From Pacificoceanicola onchidii (GTDB taxonomy: Bacteria > Pseudomonadota > Alphaproteobacteria > Rhodobacterales > Rhodobacteraceae), in NCBI RefSeq assembly GCF_004804335.1, contig NZ_SRXY01000003.1:372001-436000 (forward strand): a stretch of DNA of 64,000 bases, given 5' to 3'. Positions within the stretch are counted from its first letter, which is position 1. The number at the start of each line of letters is the position of its first letter. The notes below the pieces were generated by a model, which worked only from the letters and a program-made list of their open reading frames with translations, was not told the origin of the DNA and searched no databases. The position numbers and the translations under genes were made by a program. Shown here in pieces: positions 10,604-22,336 of this stretch.

Positions 10604-11478
10604 TTTGCGATAACGGCCTCGCGGGCGAGACGGCGTTCGCGCAGGAAGCTGTAGAGACCCGCCGCAAGGATCATGGCCCCGCCGATCAGCGTCCATTGAT
10701 CGGGCCAGTCGCCAAAGATCACGATGCTGAGAATCGTGGCAAAGATCAGCCTTGTGTAGCGAAACGGCGAGACGATGGAGGCGGGCGCCATGCGCATTGC
10801 CGTTGTCACGGCGAGATACCCCGTGGTGGTGACAAGCACCGCCGCACCGATGTAGCCCAGCGTCGTGGCATCGGAGACCAGCGGCGCGTCGGTCAGGGCG
10901 AGGAAAGCCAGACCGGGCAGGATCACGGAGATAAAGCCCCAGGTCGACAGATATACGGCGCTGATATGCGGCGGAGACAGGCGCGTGATCAGATCGCGGG
11001 CAGACAGAGCAGAGATGCCCAGCACCGCGAACAGCTCCCAGCCGGTGAATTGCGCGCCCCAGGGCCGGATCACGATCATCATGCCCGCAAGCCCGACCCC
11101 CACGGCCAGCCAACGGCGCAGGCCGACCTGTTCCTTCAGAAAAAGCGCCGCGCCCATGATCACGATCAGAGGCCCGGCCTGCATGATGGCGGCAAAGACG
11201 GGCAGTTCGGTGTAGGTGATGCCGACAAACAGACCAATCGCGGCGATGATCTCGACAGCGTTGCGGGCCAGAACCATCGGGTGCAGGGCGTCGCGGGTAA
11301 AGATGCGCTCGCCGCGCAGTTTGGCCAGCAGGACAAAAAGAACCGACCCGCCAATGCTCATGTAGAGCATGGTCTGCCCGATCGATGCGGTGACGGTGGA
11401 GAGTTTGATAAAGGCATCCGTCCCGGCCAGCAGCGCCATGGCCAGGATCATCAGAAGGATGGCGCGAACAATGTCCAC
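10597..11478 (-). CDS. EamA/DMT-family permease
   Basis: Integral membrane protein with about ten helices arranged as two EamA repeats, as in drug/metabolite transporters. The first repeat starts with ILLMILAMALLAGTDAFIKL, and the second begins near residue 140 after GWELFAVLGI. The substrate cannot be read from the sequence. The start is GTG 11478, 13 bases after the pgm stop, so it is probably cotranscribed with pgm; no physiological link is evident. Confidence 0.82.
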
Positions 11479-11490
11479 CTGCGGCCCCGG

Positions 11491-13215
<1,725 letters not shown>

Positions 13216-13241
13216 TCATTCCTCTGAACCCCAGCGCAGAT

Positions 13242-13267
13242 TCAAGCCCGTAGGGCGCCGCGCCATC
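13242..13267 (+). repeat. Dispersed hairpin repeat, copy 1
   Basis: A 26-base block almost identical to 33245-33270. Its core is a short stem, GCCC-GTA-GGGC, where the other copy has GGCC-GCA-GGCC. Two of the three differences are a compensatory base pair, so the pairing itself seems conserved. It lies in the 237-base gap between pgm and glmM. Confidence 0.55.
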
Positions 13268-13309
13268 ATGTTTCTAGTATGAAGGCGCGTCTTGCTCTCT
13301 GGTCCAGGG

Positions 13310-13330
13310 GTCCCGGATCAAGTACGGGAC
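13310..13330. repeat. Dispersed GTCCCGGA palindrome, copy 1
   Basis: GTCCCGGA, five bases, then an imperfect TACGGGAC arm. It belongs to a family with further copies at 30191-30211, 33420-33440 and 59983-60003. This intergenic palindrome type is common in alphaproteobacteria. Confidence 0.6.
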
Positions 13331-13353
13331 GTGTCGGGGCACAACGTCACGCA

Positions 13354-14700
13354 TCACCCCGTCGCCGCTTCGACCTCCGCGACGATCCCGTCTACTACTT
13401 GCGTGAGCAGACCTTCGTCCTCGCACTCCGCCATCACCCGGATCAGCGGCTCTGTCCCGGATTTGCGGATCAGCAGGCGGCCTTTGCCCACCAGATCCGC
13501 CTCCGCCGAGGCAATCGCCTGCTGCACGGCCAGTGTTTCCAGCGGCGTCTGACCGGCGGCATACCGCACGTTCTTCAAAAGCTGCGGCACAGGCTCGAAA
13601 CAGCGGGTCAGGGTCGAGGCAGGCTGCCCGGTTCGCACCATCTCCGCGAGGAACTGCAGGCCCGCCATCAGCCCGTCCCCGGTGGTGGCGTAATCCGTCA
13701 TGACGATGTGGCCGGACTGCTCCCCGCCGAGGTTGTAGCCGTGCGCACGCATCGCCTCGACGACGTAGCGGTCGCCAACCTTGGTGCGTTCGAGCCGCAG
13801 CCCCTTTGCGTCCATGAACCGCTCCAGCCCGAGGTTGGACATGACCGTTGCGACCAGCGCGCCGCCTTTCAGGCGCTCTTCCTCGGCCCAGCGGGCGGCC
13901 ATCAGGGCCATGATCTGATCGCCATCGGCCACCTTGCCGGTCTCGTCGATCAGGATGATCCGGTCCGCATCGCCGTCAAGGCAGATCCCCACATCCGCGC
14001 CATGGGCCACAACCGCTTCCGCGGCGGTCTGCGGCTTGGTCGAGCCACAGTCCGCGTTGATGTTCAGCCCGTTCGGTGCGGTGCCAATGGCGACAACCGT
14101 CGCGCCAAGCTCCCAGAGCACCTCGGGGGCGGTCTTGTAGGCCGCACCATTGGCGCAGTCGATGACCACTTTCATCCCGTCAAGCCGCAGCCCGTGGGGC
14201 AGGGTGGATTTCACCCGCTCCTGGTAGCGGAAGCGGCCGTCGTCGATACGCTTGGCCCGGCCGATGTTCTCCGGCGCGGCCAGTTTCGGGCCTTCGTTCA
14301 TCAGCGCTTCGATCTGCGTTTCGACGGCGTCCGAGAGCTTGAACCCATCGGGGCCGAAAAACTTGATACCGTTGTCATGCGCCGGGTTGTGCGAGGCGGA
14401 AATCATGATGCCGAGATCCGCCCGCATCGACGGGGTCAGCAGACCCACCGCAGGCGTCGGAACCGGGCCGAGCAGCAGCACGTTCATGCCGGTGGAGGTC
14501 AGACCGGCGGTCAGGGCGTTTTCGAACATGTAGCCGGAAAGGCGCGTGTCCTTGCCGATCACCACCCGGTGCACGCCCTGGTGTTCGCGGCGGAAATGGC
14601 GGCCCACCGCCGCGCCAAGCCGCAGTGCGAGATCCGGTGTCATCGGATCGGTGTTGGCCGTGCCGCGCACGCCATCGGTGCCAAAGAGTTTGCGTGTCAT
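13354..14700 (-). CDS. glmM: Phosphoglucosamine mutase
   Basis: Converts glucosamine-6-phosphate to glucosamine-1-phosphate for UDP-GlcNAc and thus peptidoglycan and lipopolysaccharide. It shows [10 protein letters not shown] at the N-terminus, the active serine in [12 protein letters not shown], the metal loop CLDGDADR and the C-terminal [12 protein letters not shown]. Start ATG 14700 has GGAG at a good distance; longer in-frame starts lack family similarity. It follows folP by 4 bases, the common folP-glmM pairing of bacteria. Confidence 0.97.
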   Translation of the reverse strand: MTRKLFGTDGVRGTANTDPMTPDLALRLGAAVGRHFRREHQGVHRVVIGKDTRLSGYMFENALTAGLTSTGMNVLLLGPVPTPAVGLLTPSMRADLGIMISASHNPAHDNGIKFFGPDGFKLSDAVETQIEALMNEGPKLAAPENIGRAKRIDDGRFRYQERVKSTLPHGLRLDGMKVVIDCANGAAYKTAPEVLWELGATVVAIGTAPNGLNINADCGSTKPQTAAEAVVAHGADVGICLDGDADRIILIDETGKVADGDQIMALMAARWAEEERLKGGALVATVMSNLGLERFMDAKGLRLERTKVGDRYVVEAMRAHGYNLGGEQSGHIVMTDYATTGDGLMAGLQFLAEMVRTGQPASTLTRCFEPVPQLLKNVRYAAGQTPLETLAVQQAIASAEADLVGKGRLLIRKSGTEPLIRVMAECEDEGLLTQVVDGIVAEVEAATG

Positions 14701-14704
14701 GTGA

Positions 14705-15721
14705 TTACTCCTGATACCCCAAATGGATGGCCCGCCAGAGGCTGAGCGCCTGCGCGGTTTCTGCAACGTCGTGTACGCGGATGACCTGCGCCCCCTGCGC
14801 CGCGCCGTGAAGCGCAACGGCGACCGATCCCGGCATGCGCTCAGTGGCGGTCAGCGTGCCTGAAATCGTACGGATGAACCCTTTACGCGAGGCACCCAGC
14901 AGCACCGCGCAGCCGGTGCCATGGAACAGCGACAGGTTGCGCAGCAAGGTCAGGTTGTGCTGGAGGGTCTTGCCAAAGCCGATGCCGGGATCAACTAAAA
15001 TGCGCGCGCGCGGAATGCCGAGCTCTTCGAGCATGGTCGCCTGCGCCGCAAGGAAATCGAACACATCAAGCAGCACGTCATCATAGCGTGGATTGTGATG
15101 CATGGTCTCCGGATCACCCTGCGCATGCATCACGCAAACCGGCAGCGCCTTGTCCACGCAAAACCGCGCCAGCTTGGGATCGAAGGTGAAGCCGGAGACG
15201 TCATTGACCAGATGCGCCCCTTCGCGCACCGCCACCTCGGCCACCGCCGCTTTGCGGGTGTCGATCGACATCGGGATGTTAATTTCGTGCTTGAGCGCGT
15301 GGATCACCGGCTCGATACGGGCAATCTCGGCCTCGATGGGCACCGTCAGCGCGCCGGGCCGGGTGCTCTCGCCGCCGATGTCGATGATGTCCGCGCCATC
15401 CTGCGCCATCTGAAGCGCGTGTTTGAGCGCCTGCGTCGCCACGTTGTGCTGACCGCCGTCAGAGAAGCTGTCCGGCGTCACGTTGAGAATGCCCATCAGC
15501 CGGGTCTGGTCGAGCCGCATTCCGGCAATGTCCGGGCGCGGCGCCGAAATCCGGCCACGCCAGTCGTCGGGCACGTCGGCCAGCGGCACTTCGGTCTGTC
15601 CGCCACCCCGGCTGTGCCGCACCGCATGGGTAAACCATCCGGGGCCGCCAGCCACCGGCAAAGCCCCCTCGGGGCGCGGCGTGTCAAAACGGATCAGCGG
15701 GCGATAATAGTCTGTTGTCAT
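14705..15721 (-). CDS. folP: Dihydropteroate synthase
   Basis: Condenses dihydropterin pyrophosphate with para-aminobenzoate in folate synthesis; target of sulfonamides. Family signatures are [34 protein letters not shown] and DPGIGFGKT. About 70 residues precede the first signature, more than in E. coli FolP (about 20), as in other alphaproteobacterial forms. Start is ATG 15721. It is cotranscribed with glmM. Confidence 0.96.
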   Translation of the reverse strand: MTTDYYRPLIRFDTPRPEGALPVAGGPGWFTHAVRHSRGGGQTEVPLADVPDDWRGRISAPRPDIAGMRLDQTRLMGILNVTPDSFSDGGQHNVATQALKHALQMAQDGADIIDIGGESTRPGALTVPIEAEIARIEPVIHALKHEINIPMSIDTRKAAVAEVAVREGAHLVNDVSGFTFDPKLARFCVDKALPVCVMHAQGDPETMHHNPRYDDVLLDVFDFLAAQATMLEELGIPRARILVDPGIGFGKTLQHNLTLLRNLSLFHGTGCAVLLGASRKGFIRTISGTLTATERMPGSVAVALHGAAQGAQVIRVHDVAETAQALSLWRAIHLGYQE

Positions 15722-15877
15722 GGCGCTGTGACTGACCGATGCGGCAGGACTTGGCAAGCGTCAAACAGCGGTTTGCAAAAGGGGTGGGCAGGTTTCCCCG
15801 CTCCCCAGGATGTCCACCGGTTAAAAATGGCTCGTTTTCTTTCTGTGACCATGGGTTCACCGGCTGCGCAGCCTTCC

Positions 15878-15902
15878 GTAGGCCGGGGCTCTGCCCCGGG
15901 CC
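15878..15902. repeat. Palindromic element shared with the mccB coding sequence
   Basis: Hairpin GGCCGGGGC-TCT-GCCCC. The 22 bases 15878-15899 are identical, in inverse orientation, to 38526-38547 inside the carboxylase beta-subunit gene. It lies in the 292-base divergent region between folP and gor, which otherwise shows no gene. Confidence 0.6.
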
Positions 15903-16013
15903 TGCCCGTGAGAAGTGTTTCACCTCCGTCACAGCTGCGTTAACCCCCTAACGTCTGGCCAAGGCGCTTCCCATGTGAAATACCCCATGAACAAGGAAGG
16001 TGAGGGACAACTC

Positions 16014-17453
16014 ATGAGCGAATTCGACTATGATCTCTTCGTGATCGGCGGCGGCTCCGGCGGGGTGCGGGCCGCGCGCGTTGCAGCTGGAGAGACCGGG
16101 GCAAAGGTGGCCCTGGCCGAAGAGGATCGCTACGGCGGCACCTGCGTCATTCGCGGCTGCGTGCCGAAAAAGCTCATGGTCTTTGCCAGCGAATACCGCC
16201 ACGCCGCCAAAGAGGCCCGCGCCTATGGCTGGGACATGGCGGATGGCGATTTCCACTGGGATCGTTTTAAGGGCAAGCTGGAGGCGGAGCTAGACCGGCT
16301 CGAAGGCGTCTACCGCAAGCTGCTGGCAGGCTCCGGCGTGGAAACCTTTGACGCCCGCGCCAAGCTCAAGGATGCCCACACGGTGGAGCTCTCCACGGGC
16401 GAGACCAAGACCGCCAAACACATCCTGATCGCCACCGGTGGCCGCCCGGTGCGCCCCGATCTGCCCAATGCGGATCTTGGCATGGTCTCGGACGACATTT
16501 TCCACCTCAAGGCGCTGCCCAAACGGGTGCTGATCATTGGCGGTGGCTATATTGCCTGTGAGTTTGCCTGCATTCTCAACGGTCTGGGCGTCGAGGTGAC
16601 GCAGTATTATCGCGGTGCGCAGATCCTGCGCGGCTTTGATGACGAGGCGCGCGGGCTGATTGCCGAAAGCATGAAGCAAAGCGGTGTCGATCTGCATCTG
16701 GGCACGGACATCGTTGAGATGCACAGCGATGGCGGCGACAGCGATCTGGCCTCGCCGGTGGGCGACGCGCAATATGGCGCAGCGGCCCAGAGCGCCGGGC
16801 ACGAGGCGGGCAAGCCGATCCACGTCAAGGCCACCAACGGCGAGACCCGCGTGTTCGACGCCGTGTTCTTTGCCACGGGCCGCAAGCCGAACAGCGACAA
16901 CATGGGGCTGGAGAGCTTGGGTATCGAGGTTGGCCGCAAAGGCGAGATCAAGGTCGATGAATACAGCCAGACCAAGGTGCCCTCGGTCTATGCCATCGGT
17001 GATGTGACGGACCGGGTGAACCTGACCCCGGTGGCGATCCGCGAAGGCATGGCCTTTGTCGAAACCGTCTTCAAGGGCAACCCGACAGCGGTGGATCATG
17101 ACCTGATCCCGAGTGCCGTGTTCACCCAGCCGGAGTTCGGCACCGTGGGTTTGAGCGAAGAACAGGCGCGGGCGCAGGAAGAGATCGAGGTCTACTGCAC
17201 CTCTTTCCGCCCCATGCAGACCGCGTTTGCCGAAGGCGAAGGCCGTGTTTTGATGAAACTGATCGTTTCAAAGGCAAATCGCACCATTCTGGGCTGTCAC
17301 ATCGTCGCGCCCGGCGCGGGAGAGCTGATCCAGATGGTCGGCATCGCCGTAAAAATGGGCGCAACCAAGGAAGATTTCGATCGGACCGTGGCGGTGCATC
17401 CCACCATGTCCGAAGAGCTTGTCACCATGCGAAACCCGGTAAGAACCGCTTGA
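16014..17453 (+). CDS. gor: Glutathione-disulfide reductase
   Basis: FAD- and NADPH-dependent cytoplasmic flavoprotein keeping glutathione reduced. It has the FAD motif DLFVIGGGSGGVRAARVA, the redox-active disulfide in GGTCVIRGCVPKK, the second dinucleotide motif IIGGGYIACEFA and the C-terminal catalytic HPTMSEEL. At 479 residues it is about 30 longer than usual: residues 236-272 form a hydrophilic insertion in the NADPH domain. Start ATG 16014 has GAGGG upstream; an earlier in-frame start would add unrelated residues. Confidence 0.95.
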   Translation: MSEFDYDLFVIGGGSGGVRAARVAAGETGAKVALAEEDRYGGTCVIRGCVPKKLMVFASEYRHAAKEARAYGWDMADGDFHWDRFKGKLEAELDRLEGVYRKLLAGSGVETFDARAKLKDAHTVELSTGETKTAKHILIATGGRPVRPDLPNADLGMVSDDIFHLKALPKRVLIIGGGYIACEFACILNGLGVEVTQYYRGAQILRGFDDEARGLIAESMKQSGVDLHLGTDIVEMHSDGGDSDLASPVGDAQYGAAAQSAGHEAGKPIHVKATNGETRVFDAVFFATGRKPNSDNMGLESLGIEVGRKGEIKVDEYSQTKVPSVYAIGDVTDRVNLTPVAIREGMAFVETVFKGNPTAVDHDLIPSAVFTQPEFGTVGLSEEQARAQEEIEVYCTSFRPMQTAFAEGEGRVLMKLIVSKANRTILGCHIVAPGAGELIQMVGIAVKMGATKEDFDRTVAVHPTMSEELVTMRNPVRTA

Positions 17454-17524
17454 AACATTCGAAAATGTGCACAAGTTAGTCAGCAACCGGACCACGATAA
17501 AAGACCAAGGAAGGAAGAGACTTC

Positions 17525-18667
17525 ATGGCAGGTAACAGCGGCGGCCCCTGGGGGGGCGGCGGTGGCTCGAACGGAGGCGGCAATCGTCCTCCTTCGGGTG
17601 GCGGCGGTGGCGGCGGTGGCCGACGCCCCGAAGACAGCCAGATCCCCGAGATCGACGAGCTGATGAAGAAGGGCCAGGAGCGGCTCAAGGTGCTGATGGG
17701 CGGCGGCGGCAACTCCGGCCGTCCCAATGGCACCGGCGGCGGCAGCGGCGGCCCCTCGCTGGGCAAAGGCACCGTTGGCCTCGGCATTCTGGCGCTGGCG
17801 GCGATCTGGGCCTTTGGCAGCTTCTATACGGTCCGCCCCGAAGAGCAGTCCGTCGAGCTGTTCCTGGGCGAGTATTCCAGCACCGGCAATCCCGGTCTGA
17901 ACTTCGCGCCTTGGCCGTTTGTCACCTTTGAGGTCGTCAACGTCACCTCCGAACGCACCGAGAATGTCGGTGGCGGTCGCGGCGGCACCGACGGGCTCAT
18001 GCTGACCACGGACGCCAACATCGTCGACATCGAGTTCCAGGTGGTCTGGAACATCAACGATCCGGCGAAACTGCTGTTCAACATCCGGGATCCCGAACTG
18101 ACGGTTCAGGCGGTGTCGGAATCGGTCATGCGCGAGATCATCGCGGCCTCGAACCTCGCCCCGATCCTCAACCGGGATCGTGGCTTGATCGCGGATCAGG
18201 CGCGCGAGCAGATCCAGGCGACGCTGGACGAGTATGAATCCGGCATCTCCATCGTGCGTGTGAACCTCGAAGGGGCCGATCCGCCGCGCGAAGTGATCGA
18301 CAGCTTCCGCGAAGTGCAGGCCGCCGAGCAGGAACGTGACCGGCTTGAGCGTCAGGCCGATGCCTACGCCAACCGCGTTGTCGCCGAAGCCCGCGGTACT
18401 GCCGCGCAAACCGTGCAGGAAGCCGAAGGCTACCGCGCCCAGACGGTGAACGAAGCGCTTGGTGAGGCCAGCCGTTTCTCTGCCGTGCGCGAAGAATATG
18501 CCAAGGCCCCGGAAGTGACCCGCCGCCGTCTCTACCTTGAGACCATGGAAAAGGTGCTGGGTGACGTGGACAAGATGATCCTTGACGAAGCGCTGTCCGG
18601 TTCCGGCGGCTCGGGGGGCGTTGTGCCGTACCTGCCGCTGAACGAGCTGCGCCGGGGAGGGAACTGA
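17525..18667 (+). CDS. hflK: FtsH protease activity modulator HflK
   Basis: Membrane SPFH/band-7 protein that forms a cage with HflC around the FtsH protease. The first 75 residues are extremely glycine-rich with a proline/arginine patch, then one membrane helix (LGILALAAIWAFGSFYTV) and the SPFH domain. A charged helical region rich in Ala/Glu/Arg follows near residues 260-320. hflC starts 2 bases after the stop. GGAAGGAAGAG precedes the ATG. Confidence 0.95.
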   Translation: MAGNSGGPWGGGGGSNGGGNRPPSGGGGGGGGRRPEDSQIPEIDELMKKGQERLKVLMGGGGNSGRPNGTGGGSGGPSLGKGTVGLGILALAAIWAFGSFYTVRPEEQSVELFLGEYSSTGNPGLNFAPWPFVTFEVVNVTSERTENVGGGRGGTDGLMLTTDANIVDIEFQVVWNINDPAKLLFNIRDPELTVQAVSESVMREIIAASNLAPILNRDRGLIADQAREQIQATLDEYESGISIVRVNLEGADPPREVIDSFREVQAAEQERDRLERQADAYANRVVAEARGTAAQTVQEAEGYRAQTVNEALGEASRFSAVREEYAKAPEVTRRRLYLETMEKVLGDVDKMILDEALSGSGGSGGVVPYLPLNELRRGGN

Positions 18668-18668
18668 G

Positions 18669-19625
18669 ATGCGTAAGACAACCTATATCCTGCCCGCCTT
18701 CGTGATCCTGATCGTGGTTTTCCTGTCGTCGATCTTTGTGGTTGATGAACGGGAGAAGGCGCTGGTGCTTCAGTTCGGCCAAATCCGCGCCGTCAAGGAA
18801 GAGCCGGGTCTTGCCTTCAAGATCCCGCTGATTCAGGAAGTTGTGCGCTACGATGACCGGATCCTCTCGCTGGACACGGAAACCATCGAAGTCACGCCTT
18901 CCGATGACCGTCGTCTCGTTGTTGACGCCTTCGCCCGTTACCGCATTGCAGACGTGGTGCAGTTCCGGCAGGCGGTTGGCGTGGGTGGTCTGCGCGCTGC
19001 CGAGGACCGTCTGTCGTCGATCCTGAACTCGCAGATCCGCGAAGTTCTGGGTGCCGATCAGGTGACCTCTGACACGATCCTCTCGGAAGATCGCCGCGAG
19101 CTGATGAACCGCATCCGCGACCAATCGCGCGGTGAGGCTCTGAGCCTTGGTCTCGATGTGGTCGACGTGCGCCTCAAGCAGACCAACCTGCCGACGCAGA
19201 ACCTTGAAGCCACCTTTGCCCGGATGCGCGCTGAGCGGGAACGCGAAGCGGCGGACGAGATCGCCCGTGGTAACGAGGCGGCGCAGCGTGTGCGCGCGCT
19301 TGCTGACCGGACCGTGGTCGAAACGCTCTCCGAGGCAGAGCGCGAAGGCAACGTGATCCGCGGTGAAGCGGATGCGGAGCGCAACGGGATCTTTGCCGAT
19401 GCCTATGGCGCGGATGCGGAGTTCTTTGCCTTCTACCGCTCGCTTCAGGCCTATGAGACGGCGCTTCGGGGCGGCAACTCCACGATGGTCATGACTCCGG
19501 ACAGCCAGTTCTTCGAATACTTCCGCAGCGAAAACGTCGGCGCGGACTCGCAGTTCGGCGTTGACGGGGCAGGCACCACTGCGCCGGTCGCGGCGGTCGA
19601 GGACTCGGCGCCGGCCTCCGAATGA
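18669..19625 (+). CDS. hflC: Protease modulator HflC
   Basis: Partner of HflK: N-terminal signal-anchor (YILPAFVILIVVFLSSIFVV), SPFH domain starting with DEREKALVLQFGQ, then a long helix (ARMRAEREREAADEIARGNE). It acts on the periplasmic face of the inner membrane. Length of 318 residues is normal. It overlaps the following DUF2065 gene by ATGA, and degP lies some 3 kb further on after an inverted two-gene insert. Confidence 0.95.
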   Translation: MRKTTYILPAFVILIVVFLSSIFVVDEREKALVLQFGQIRAVKEEPGLAFKIPLIQEVVRYDDRILSLDTETIEVTPSDDRRLVVDAFARYRIADVVQFRQAVGVGGLRAAEDRLSSILNSQIREVLGADQVTSDTILSEDRRELMNRIRDQSRGEALSLGLDVVDVRLKQTNLPTQNLEATFARMRAEREREAADEIARGNEAAQRVRALADRTVVETLSEAEREGNVIRGEADAERNGIFADAYGADAEFFAFYRSLQAYETALRGGNSTMVMTPDSQFFEYFRSENVGADSQFGVDGAGTTAPVAAVEDSAPASE

Positions 19626-19813
19626 CCGGTTCGGATATCCTGATGGGGATCGGTTTGGTCCTCGTGATCGAGGGGCTGGTGTACGCACTGGCCCCTTCGC
19701 TTGTGGAGCGCTTGCTGGAAGCGCTGCGCGAGATGCCGCTGGAGGCGCGCCGGACGCTGGGGTTCCTGACGATTGTCACCGGGCTGATCATTTTGTGGTT
19801 TGCCAGGGGGTAA
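19622..19813 (+). CDS. DUF2065 small membrane protein
   Basis: 63 residues with two membrane helices (ILMGIGLVLVIEGLVYALAPS and GFLTIVTGLIILWF) joined by a positively charged helix containing LLEALREMPLEARRTLG. DUF2065 proteins are regularly found right after hflC. The ATGA overlap supports translational coupling. Function unknown. Confidence 0.85.
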   Translation: MTGSDILMGIGLVLVIEGLVYALAPSLVERLLEALREMPLEARRTLGFLTIVTGLIILWFARG

Positions 19814-20128
19814 GGTCCGAAGGAGGCGACCCACAAGGGTCGATGACTGGCGCGGGGACAGCGCGCGTAGCTGCAAGCCTCTTTTAATCTCCGCTCGGCA
19901 GTCTCACTCGCGGTACCAACTGACACTCGGATTGATCCGCTGCGGCCCTGACAAAGCTAAGGCGGGCAGCCCCAAAGGGGGATGTTCGATCTGATCAGAC
20001 GAATAAGCCGGGTTTGAACACCCCGGCCTTGCATATCCGTACCTGGGCGGCCGCCTTTTTCAGGCTTCACATCATGAGACAGAGCAAGCCCCGTCCTGCA
20101 CAACCGCCGCGACGGGCCAAAGCCGTGG
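19814..20128. other. 315-base gap after the hflKC operon
   Basis: No convincing gene. It holds a small stem CGACCC-ACAA-GGGTCG at 19827-19842, a GCCCC-AAA-GGGG stem near 19970-19981 and a GGCGGCCGCC palindrome followed by TTTTT near 20047-20061. The last may be a weak terminator for the hflKC operon, facing the end of the minus-strand gene at 20129. Confidence 0.4.
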
Positions 20129-21595
20129 CTACTCTTCAGACCGCCACGCCTCCACAGCCGAACAGTCGCAGCTTTCCCATGTGCAGATCTCTGCCGGAGG
20201 CAGCAGGTCGTCGCGCGCCTCAATGTCTTTGAGAAAGCTCGTGAAGGTGCTGCCGCGTTTGGAGGTGTCCATCGGGTCGAGCCCATTGGGCGGCCATTCC
20301 GAAACACCGCCCCGCACAAGCCACGCCCGCCACGCGCCCAGAAAAGCCTCATCGTTGCCCATCAGGGTCAGCCCCGGATCACTCAGCCAGTGACAGGGCC
20401 GCATCACGCCTTTGGGCAGGCGCACATGCGCATCTCCAAAACTGTTGCGGAAAATGCGCGCATAAATCAGATCGTCGATCGGCTCCTTGCCGGTGACGGG
20501 GGCGAGATTGCGCAGATCAAGCCCGGCCAGCGCCGTGCCTTTGAACGTGACCGTGGGCGTGTCATTGGCGATCTGCGCCAGCAGCATCGGTGAGACAGGC
20601 CCGCCCAGAAGCTCGGTAAAGGCCTCCTGCGCCCGCGCCACGATCAGCCCGTCCATCGCCTTGGACTGGTAAGGCAGCCACATCAACGCGTTTTCAATGT
20701 AGGCCCCCGAGACATCCGCGCCGCGCATGGAAAAGAACGTCTCCGAAGCATTGCCAAACCGTCCGGTAAAGCGGCCCTCAAGCCTTGCCCCGTCAAAGTT
20801 CGCCGCGCGAAAATCGCCAAAGATCTCCTGGCTCTCATCCGGGTTCGAAGACAGCACGGCCCCGCGCAGGTCCGCGCGCCGCAGGTTGATGCGGGCGGTG
20901 GTTTCGATCTTGGGGATCAGCGTTGCGCCAACCAGGTTGGCCTCGCTCAGATCGGTGTACCCAAAGCGGGCGCCACGCAGGTCCGCCTCTTCCAGCACCG
21001 CGCCCACCATCCACGCCCCGTCCAGCTGCGCGCGCCGCAAGTCTGCGCCGGTCATCTGGCTGAACGACAGATCCGCCCCGCGCAGATCGCGCGGCTTGGG
21101 GCCGGTCTTGGCCATGGCCTTGATCCCGGCACTGCGTTCCTGGGCGAAATGCGCGCGAAAGGCGGGATTGTTCAGCATCGCCTGCACGGCGTCAGGCTCG
21201 ACCGGGCAGGCAGGCGTGTCGGCGCGTTTGCACCAGGCGGTCAGATGGTCGCGCCGCGCCGTGTCCCGATCGCGCCAGCCGGCGGGCAGGGTGGTGAAGG
21301 CGGTGCGCGACAGATCTGCGGTTAACATGGGCGGCCTCAAGCCCTCCGGCACCCAGCTTGCCCATTCCGGCAGATGGCCGCTGCGGGAGAGACTTGCGAT
21401 TGTGATGGAAAAGCCGACAGCGGCCAGCACGAGGGCGGTCACAACCGCCAGAATAATCCGCCCCCAGTTCCATCGCTCATAAAACGGCGGTTTCACGCCG
21501 CCAAAGGTAAACCCGCCGCTTGGCGCGCCATCGCCGGGTTTCGGCTTGTCAGGTTGCTGCTCGGGGCGTTTGAGCGGTTGGCTGGTGATCGTCAT
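20129..21595 (-). CDS. Membrane-anchored pentapeptide-repeat protein
   Basis: 488 residues. A proline-rich cytoplasmic tail (about 40 residues) precedes one membrane helix (IILAVVTALVLAAVGFSITI). Around residues 165-275 is a block of A(D/N)Lxx pentapeptides (LRGADLSFSQMTGADLRRAQ and similar), which should form a right-handed quadrilateral beta-helix; the remainder is not recognised. The gene starts 3 bases after the upstream membrane-protein stop, so both are made together. It lies inside the usual hflKC-degP neighbourhood on the opposite strand. Function unknown. Confidence 0.7.
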   Translation of the reverse strand: MTITSQPLKRPEQQPDKPKPGDGAPSGGFTFGGVKPPFYERWNWGRIILAVVTALVLAAVGFSITIASLSRSGHLPEWASWVPEGLRPPMLTADLSRTAFTTLPAGWRDRDTARRDHLTAWCKRADTPACPVEPDAVQAMLNNPAFRAHFAQERSAGIKAMAKTGPKPRDLRGADLSFSQMTGADLRRAQLDGAWMVGAVLEEADLRGARFGYTDLSEANLVGATLIPKIETTARINLRRADLRGAVLSSNPDESQEIFGDFRAANFDGARLEGRFTGRFGNASETFFSMRGADVSGAYIENALMWLPYQSKAMDGLIVARAQEAFTELLGGPVSPMLLAQIANDTPTVTFKGTALAGLDLRNLAPVTGKEPIDDLIYARIFRNSFGDAHVRLPKGVMRPCHWLSDPGLTLMGNDEAFLGAWRAWLVRGGVSEWPPNGLDPMDTSKRGSTFTSFLKDIEARDDLLPPAEICTWESCDCSAVEAWRSEE

Positions 21596-21598
21596 GGC

Positions 21599-22336
21599 TC
21601 AGGCCTCCTCTGCGGCGGCGGCCGGGCGTTCGGTGATCATGGTGCCGATCAGGGAGACCGCGCTCCACCAGGCGGAGGCGAGACAGTAGAACAGCGCCAG
21701 TCCAATCCAGAGCTGGATTCCCATGTCATGCAGCACAGAGGCCTTCAGCCAGAAGACCGCCACCACCGCCGGGGCCGCCCCCCAGATCAGCACCGTGATG
21801 CCGAACATGCCGATGATCGACAGGGGCGAGAGGTCCACGGGCGGCGCGTCGTCGTCCCCAAACCAGCGGCGCAGGATCAGGGCGCTGTCGATCAAAAGCC
21901 AGACCGGCAGATGCGCCGAGATCGGCTGGCCGTCCTCGCCGCGCGCGGGCAGGGTGGCCAGATCGTACCAAAGCTGCTCGATCAGGTTGTGCAGATAGCC
22001 ATAGACCAGCGCGATCAGCGTCGGCGCGATCAGGATGAAATAGGAGAAATCCACCGAGAAATTCAGGATCGGCAGCTTCGTCGCCGCGCCGCCTGTGAAG
22101 AAGCTGCGATCATCAAGCCCCATGACCGTGACCATCGCATAGGCCAGGACGCCGAAGAACCAGAACCAGTTGCCCCGCGCGGCGGACGAGACCTTCTCCA
22201 CCCGTTTGATCCGGGCGGCATCGGCCTCCTTTCGGGCTTTGCGCGCGGCGCTCGCAGCCTTGTCTTCGTCCGAGACCTCGGGCTGCCAGCGCTCAAGGAC
22301 AGCGACGACCCGCCTGTGAAAATCTTCCTGTTCCAT
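21599..22336 (-). CDS. Unrecognised four-helix membrane protein, partner of the pentapeptide-repeat protein
   Basis: 245 residues. The N-terminus is a charged helix (KAASAARKARKEADAARIKR), followed by about four membrane segments (WFWFFGVLAYAMVTVM; YFILIAPTLIALVYGYL; IIGMFGITVLIWGAAPAVVA; IGLALFYCLASAWWSAVSLI). No family signature is recognised. The ATG at 22336 has AGG upstream; a much longer in-frame extension to 22615 would run into the degP start and is rejected. It is divergent from degP. Confidence 0.65.
   Translation of the reverse strand: MEQEDFHRRVVAVLERWQPEVSDEDKAASAARKARKEADAARIKRVEKVSSAARGNWFWFFGVLAYAMVTVMGLDDRSFFTGGAATKLPILNFSVDFSYFILIAPTLIALVYGYLHNLIEQLWYDLATLPARGEDGQPISAHLPVWLLIDSALILRRWFGDDDAPPVDLSPLSIIGMFGITVLIWGAAPAVVAVFWLKASVLHDMGIQLWIGLALFYCLASAWWSAVSLIGTMITERPAAAAEEA

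Noticed and set aside
20047-20061. GGCGGCCGCC followed by TTTTT as the hflKC terminator
   Set aside because: A short self-complementary palindrome with little loop makes a weak hairpin; kept only as a remark in the gap entry.
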